Shown in pieces: positions 59,575-64,000 of a DNA stretch of 64,000 bases. Positions within the stretch are counted from its first letter, which is position 1, and each line of letters opens with the position of its first letter. The stretch comes from Eriocheir sinensis. Taxonomy: Eukaryota; Arthropoda; Malacostraca; Decapoda; Varunidae. The notes below the pieces were generated by a model. It saw nothing but the letters and a program-made list of their open reading frames with translations, was not told the DNA's origin and did no database searches. A program made the translations under genes and the position numbers. The stretch covers positions 20,411,310-20,475,309 of the forward strand of contig NC_066530.1 in the NCBI RefSeq assembly GCF_024679095.1. Reading direction: 5' to 3'.

Positions 59575-59625
59575 CAGGCCTATACTTTGAGGCAGTGCCA
59601 ACCACTGCACCACGAAGCCACCCCC
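59575..59625 (-). mobile_element. tRNA-like SINE head fragment (box A only)
   Basis: On the minus strand GGTGGCTTCGTGGTGCAGTG + GTTGGCACTGCC is the 5' head of a SINE related to the tRNA-Val family; no box B follows. Confidence 0.55.
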
Positions 59626-59639
59626 CCAAAAAAACTATA

Positions 59640-60361
59640 TGGAACTCAATATTCCATTAATTTCATAAAATATGTCCTTTCTGTTGAATATTGATATCTG
59701 AAACAGTTGGCAACATTAGCACAAGAGAACTCACTAAACTCAGTACATGTATTTTCCACCAGTTGGTCAGTCACAGTCAGTGCCTCGGCAGTTTGCTTTT
59801 GTGAGATTACCAGCTCAGTGGCATCTACGTGTATGCTTGTTAAGTCCTGTTGCTTTCTTTGCTTTACCAGAGACATACAAAGTGAGATTCAAAGGGTTAA
59901 CCTGAAAAAGGGTTTTCCTGCAGCTGATCAGCTGGCAGACCAAAGCTACTAACCTATCTTTTTAAAATTCCCTCAGTGTTGGAGGAAAGGCAAGAGCAGG
60001 ACTTTAGCAAGTACAATAACTTTATATCGAGAGTTCAAAACTTTAAATAGTGAGTTCAAGGATTAATTCATATCAATTGTCAAAGCCTACTTATAAATTT
60101 ATAATAATGTAGGATTCTTCTTGTTGTTTTGTGGTATATACCTTGAAGAGAATAAATGAATCATTGCAAATGAATACGTTGTTTTCCTTTACCATCTTTG
60201 GAGCACACCATTTAACTCATGGAATACTTTTACTAAAAAAAATCAAATAAAAAAAAAAAATCATGATTTTGTTTGGTAATAACAATCATGATTTTTTAGT
60301 AAAGAAATCAAAGATTTAATCATCTGATTAAATCAATTTGATTTAATCATTGCCAACCCTG
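59640..60361. mobile_element. Possible hAT remnant with one recognisable end
   Basis: The right end at 60325-60361, reverse-complemented, begins CAGGGTTGGCAATGATTAAA, a terminus type seen in hAT elements. The left end was not found. A 76-codon minus-strand frame (59646-59876, MSLVKQRKQQDLTSIHVDAT) lies inside; I cannot assign it to a family. 59960-60220 has no feature. Confidence 0.35.
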
Positions 60362-60499
60362 CTTAGGCGATTATTTCTTTAGTGACAAATTTTGCTATTA
60401 TCCAGAAAGCTACATATTCAAGGCACTGTACAGGGGATCCTCAGCTATGATGCCCTCCACCTATGACTATTTCAAGGTTATGACACAACCCACAAATTA

Positions 60500-60848
60500 T
60501 TAAGTTTGGAAAGTTTGGTTTTGTGGGCAGCACAACATCTGTGGTCATATGCCGGAGAGAGACAGGAGGGGGAAGGAATTATAGAAGGGAACAGACCCCA
60601 GGAGACGGGACACAACCCCTGATTAATACCTGGTACACTGCTGGGTGGACAGGGGCTATGTAGGTATCGGAAAAGCCGCCCAAATTTTTCCACTCCGCCT
60701 GGGAATCGAACCCGGGCTCTCTCGGTTGTGACCCGAGTGTGCTAACCACTGCACCACAAAGCCCCCCTGCAAATATGTGTCCACTGTCAAAGTCTTGTAT
60801 TGGGAAAGACAGCACTGGATAAGATATTCTATAGTCTCTCTCTATCAA
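60500..60848 (-). mobile_element. tRNA-Val SINE with 5' leader, as at 34.0-34.4 kb
   Basis: Head GGGGGGCTTTGTGGTGCAGT at about 60767, box B GGTTCGATTCC, tail CTATAATTCCTTCCCCC, 3' end near 60500. The upstream leader (60768-60848, CAAGACTTTGACAGTGGACA) is joined at the same base as in the 34.3-kb copy. Confidence 0.85.
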
Positions 60849-60938
60849 GGACTGTAAATTAACCCTTTGGTTGCTAAATACTTGCAGGGAGGACTAGCGT
60901 AACTTGCCGCTGGTGCTAAACCCTCCCTGCGAGTTCCA

Positions 60939-62287
60939 GGGCCCAAATTTACAATTAATCTTAATCTTTAACTTAAAAGTTCCACTGAATCTCAAGTTTA
61001 ACTTATAGCTGAGCTTAAATGAAAAAATAAGTTCAACTTCACTCAGCAGCTGATCCAGTTTGAAAATTTGTCCTGGCAAAAGATGTATTTTTTAAATTGC
61101 AGAATTGCGACACTTCAGTGATTGAATATGTAGTAATACTACTTTATCAATGTTATATGATGATATACTTCAGAAATATGGGCATAATAAGGTAGTATTT
61201 ATAAAATAAAGGTTACGTTTATCATCCGCGCAAGGTGATATTCTTTTTTTTTTCTCTTGAATGTAAACACGGACACGCGTTCCTGTTCGTCTTCCTCATT
61301 CTTGCATCACCCACCCTCTGACGAGGTAATCATGGAAAATATTGCCGCTTTCACTTCTCCCAAGAGGAAAAGGGGAGTGAATTGGAGAGACTGCCACACT
61401 CTACACATAGTAAAGGGAAGGGAGTCAACAGATACCGTCTGCAAGGGTAGCCACTGTCCCCTAATAGATGACATGAATCCGGTGGTATACGATGATCCTC
61501 AAACATGCGTTTGAGGCCACCCTCACGCCAAATACGAGCATCATGAGTGGACCCAGGCCAATTAGCTACAACATTAAGAATATTATATTTGGCATCAAAC
61601 ACTAATTGTGTGTTTATGCTATGGAAATTCTTCCTGTTGACATAGTCTGCTTCATATTCCCTGGGGGCCAGTATCCTGACATGCGTGCAATCTATTACAC
61701 CAACAATGCCAGGGAAGTTTGCAACTTGCACAAATTCTTGTTGTTTCTCTCGGATTTCAGGGACGGTGCGAGGAAATCGAATGAATTGGACAAGTATGGC
61801 TGGCTGTGTAAGTGCCTTGAGGGTATCGGTGATCGCTTTGCTTACTGACGACTGTGATGGACCAAGATCATCACTGTTACACATCTGCATTTTCCCCGTT
61901 GCTAAGTAACGCAGTGTAATAATTACTTTCATTTCGGGTGTCAATGCAAAACTCCTTGAAGTAGGGCTTTGCAGGGCCCCTCTCACCAAATCCGTTACGA
62001 ACAGTACTCCTGCACGGTCCAGTCTGTAGCGTTTCAATAGTTCTGCGTCACTCAAAGTATTCAGAACGTCTCTTCGCTCTTGAAAAGTCTTCTAGGCGCT
62101 GACGGGCTTGTTGACGTTCGGCCATCTTGGCGACTGTAGTTCGACTTAGGCTCCTTAAGACGGTTTTGGGCCCGCCTAAAATATCTCGTCAGCTAAGATC
62201 TACTTATGAGGTCTAAGATGAAGAATAAAGTTAAACTCGACCTAAAGTCAAACTTAGCGGTTAAAGATTTATTGTATATTCGGGCCC
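60939..62287 (-). mobile_element. PIF-Harbinger transposon (1349 bp), decayed
   Basis: The ends are GGGCCCAAATTTACAATTAA and, reverse-complemented, GGGCCCGAATATACAATAAA, each followed by TCTTTAAC and AAGTT-type repeats. It encloses a broken transposase gene on the minus strand. No clear target duplication was recognised. The family differs from the Harbinger at 20834. Confidence 0.82.
61351..62125 (-). pseudogene. HARBI1-like Harbinger transposase with a 5' frameshift and lost C terminus
   Basis: A Met at 62125 opens MAERQQARQRLEDFSRAK but this frame hits TGA at about 62049. The conserved domain runs in the next frame (SDAELLKRYRLDRAGVLFV from about 62052), so a 1-nt shift near 62060-62075 separates them. 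The domain shows LRYLATGKMQMCNSDDLG, an HTH-like QSSVSKAITDTLKAL, the first catalytic Asp in GVIDCTHVRI, YVNRKNFHSINTQ, the second Asp in WPGSTHDARIW, and LLGDSGYPCRRYLLTPF. After about 61416 the family sequence with the catalytic Glu is missing. It is more complete than the 21-kb copy but should also be inactive. Neighbouring sequence is only its own TIR flanks. Confidence 0.88.
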
Positions 62288-62291
62288 AGTA

Positions 62292-62459
62292 GAGGGTAGA
62301 CGCCTGGGGTCAGAGGCAAGAATGGGTTATACAGGACGCCTACAGGACGCAGGTAGCGGGTTCCTCCAAGCTTACTGCTACCCGCGTCCTGTATGGCCAC
62401 TCCTATTAGATAACATGTGTTTGTTCTTGCCCTGACCTGATAGGCGTCCTGCTACCTCT
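62292..62459. mobile_element. Small palindromic foldback element (~168 bp)
   Basis: The left half (GGTAGACGCCTGGGGTCAG, AGGCAAGAA, ACAGGACGCAGGTAGCGGG) is mirrored by the right half (CTGCTACCCGCGTCCTGT, GTTCTTGCCCTGACC, GGCGTCCTGCTACC). It directly follows the Harbinger end. Confidence 0.7.
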
Positions 62460-62665
62460 AATGTCAAATGTGTGTTTTTAGCTTCATAGCACAGAGGAAG
62501 GGTCACACCACCACCAGCCTCATAAAACTACCCCTGAAATGCCCTAAACTCCTACAAAAAAACATGTCAAATGTGTGTTTTTAGCTTCATAGCACAGAGG
62601 AAGGGTCACACCACCACCAGCCTCATAAAACTACCCTGGAAATGCCCCAAACCTCAACAAAAGAC
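62460..62665 (+). repeat. Two tandem copies of the 105-bp repeat
   Basis: GCTTCATAGCACAGAGGAAG occurs at 62478 and 62583 (105-bp spacing), each with CATAAAACTACCC. Confidence 0.85.
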
Positions 62666-62836
62666 TTAAATATTACATGTGAGTTTGGGTGTTGCAATGC
62701 ATTATCATAATCTAACCATCTCTTCTGTCTCTCCTTTCTTTATTCAGTGGTCTAAGAGCCAAGAGGGAAGGAAGGAAGGAAGGAAGGAAGGAAGGAAGAA
62801 GTTTGCAATGGAAAGAGAATTGATTTGAACACTCAC

Positions 62837-62900
62837 CAAGTCCTTATCCTCCTCCTCTTCTTCCTCTTCATCTTCTCTTCTTCTTCCTCCTCTTCTTCCT
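62837..62900 (-). CDS. Acidic cassette exon copy (64 nt), length not a multiple of three
   Basis: On the minus strand the acceptor is CCCTGTTTACAG and the donor TTG|GTGAGTGTT. One base plus 21 codons gives GRRGGRRRED, seven Glu, DKDL. The upstream intron up to a (CT)n tract (63001-63041 on the plus strand) is homologous to the 16.3 and 35.2 kb cassettes. The odd length would shift the frame relative to its sister exons, so either phase use differs or this copy is damaged. Confidence 0.42.
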
Positions 62901-62997
62901 CTGTAAACAGGGTAAGGAAATAAGTCAGCTGTAAAATAATTGGGATTTTTGAGATAATAAATTATTTTCAAGGTAAAAAATATATAGATAGATATTG

Positions 62998-63000
<3 letters not shown>

Positions 63001-63041
<41 letters not shown>
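63001..63041. repeat. (GA)n microsatellite
   Basis: Pure (GA)n, 100 bp upstream of the minus-strand cassette exon. A (CT)n/(CA)n pair follows at 63150-63195. Confidence 0.95.
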
Positions 63042-63044
<3 letters not shown>

Positions 63045-63153
63045 TAATTCTGGTGCCATACTTGCTCACTTTTTCTTTCATCTTAAAAAATAATCTCTTT
63101 ACTTTCTCAGCTTTAGAAATTTTCTCAATAACTGTGAAAGCATAACTCTCTCA

Positions 63154-63195
<42 letters not shown>

Positions 63196-63234
63196 AAATA
63201 TATGCTGCATAATGTGATGACAAATGAGATGATG

Positions 63235-63343
<109 letters not shown>

Positions 63344-63477
63344 TGAAATGGTTTGTGGAGTGATGATTTTTTCTCATATTTCACACTTAGAGGGAAGGAA
63401 GGGCCTGTAATAAGGGGGGATATTCATAGGGTTTTGTTGGTAAGAGAACCGGGAAGGACACGTAGTAATGGGTTTAA

Positions 63478-64000
63478 CCCTTCAACACGAGTATACTGTG
63501 TCCTTGTGTGCCCTGCATACCATATCCCAGGACGCATACTGGCTTGCTTTAGCCAATATACGAGTTATTTTATCTCTATATTTATGCTTACATCTCAAAA
63601 TTATCAATTAATTTATACTTCTTTATGTGCACCATGTAATTCTGCATGTTTTCATATATAATACATGATGATTATGTTGAGTTTATGGCTGAAAGCTTGT
63701 TATACTCAATAGCGACATTTGAAATTTGGGGCGCGTGGCGATCTCGGATACGGCGCAGGGCGCTGTTTTGGCCCGGCCGTAGTGAGTTTCTTTATGTGCA
63801 CCATGTAATTCTGCATGTTTTCATATATAATACATGATGATTATGTTGAGTTTATGGCTGAAAGCTTGTTATATTCAATAGCGACATTTGAAATTTGGCA
63901 CACTCGGCGATCTCGGATACGGTGCGAGGTGTTGTTTTGGCCTGGCCGTAGTGAGTTTCTTTATGTGCACCATTTAATTCTGCATGTTTTCATATATAAA
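63478..64000 (+). mobile_element. Family C TTAA element with its interior in tandem, running off the window
   Basis: TTAA (63474-63477) is followed by the family C end CCCTTCAACACGAGTATACT and the single-copy region also seen at 17104-16971. From about 63605 the 167-bp satellite monomers begin (CATGATGATTATG at 63665 and 63833), at least two and a part. The other end lies beyond 64000. Confidence 0.88.

Overview
The window is a piece of a large, repeat-dominated animal genome. Spliced exons with GT/AG borders, very long (TA)n, (GA)n and (GT)n microsatellites, a tRNA-derived SINE family, Jockey/CR1-like LINEs, Tigger/pogo, PIF-Harbinger and hAT transposons, and many short TTAA-flanked elements all point to an arthropod. 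The overall look suggests a decapod crustacean, probably a crab; that is inference, since no species-diagnostic gene is present. No bacterial or viral gene organisation is seen.

Host genes are sparse. At 262-904 lie the last two exons of a plus-strand gene whose product ends in a low-complexity stalk and a GPI-anchor-like hydrophobic tail. At 31446-31567 (minus) is a convincing terminal coding exon with acceptor, stop and AATAAA. Five small Glu-rich exon-like cassettes (16400-16477 plus; 35127-35180, 43802-43870, 49768-49836 and 62837-62900 minus) and an inverted pair of 84-nt-type exons (30223-30306 minus, 33376-33479 plus) have good splice borders and share flanking intron sequence. They look like parts of one or more genes that were copied and inverted by local duplication.

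The rest is mobile DNA. 4.2-11 kb: LINE 3' ends, foldback elements, a SINE, and a TTAA element nested inside another TTAA element. 11.3-14.1 kb: a Tigger/pogo element with an uninterrupted transposase on the minus strand. 14.4-19.2 kb: hAT and Tigger MITEs, TTAA elements and a SINE. 19.2-22.8 kb: a large palindrome and a TA-flanked element containing a decayed Harbinger. 23.4-25.8 kb: one SINE whose 3' tail has expanded into about 26 tandem units between intact target-site duplications. 26.4-35 kb: a dimeric ~105-bp satellite, its scattered copies, and exon cassettes. 35.7-42.2 kb: two degenerate LINEs on the minus strand. 42.3-50 kb: minisatellites, a Harbinger MITE, and an inverted copy of the 26.7-28.3 kb block. 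50.4-51.6 kb: a hAT element. 52.2-57.6 kb: a 167-bp satellite. 58-64 kb: TTAA elements, SINEs, a broken Harbinger transposase, and a second locus of the 167-bp satellite running off the window end.

The most striking theme is conversion of transposable elements into tandem arrays, seen three independent times: a SINE tail (23437-25819), a 35-bp unit at the end of a TTAA MITE (18256-18785 and others), and the interior of another TTAA MITE (single copy 16791-17104; arrays 52246-57638 and 63605-64000). Filled and empty insertion sites are both present in the window, so several element boundaries can be placed to the base.
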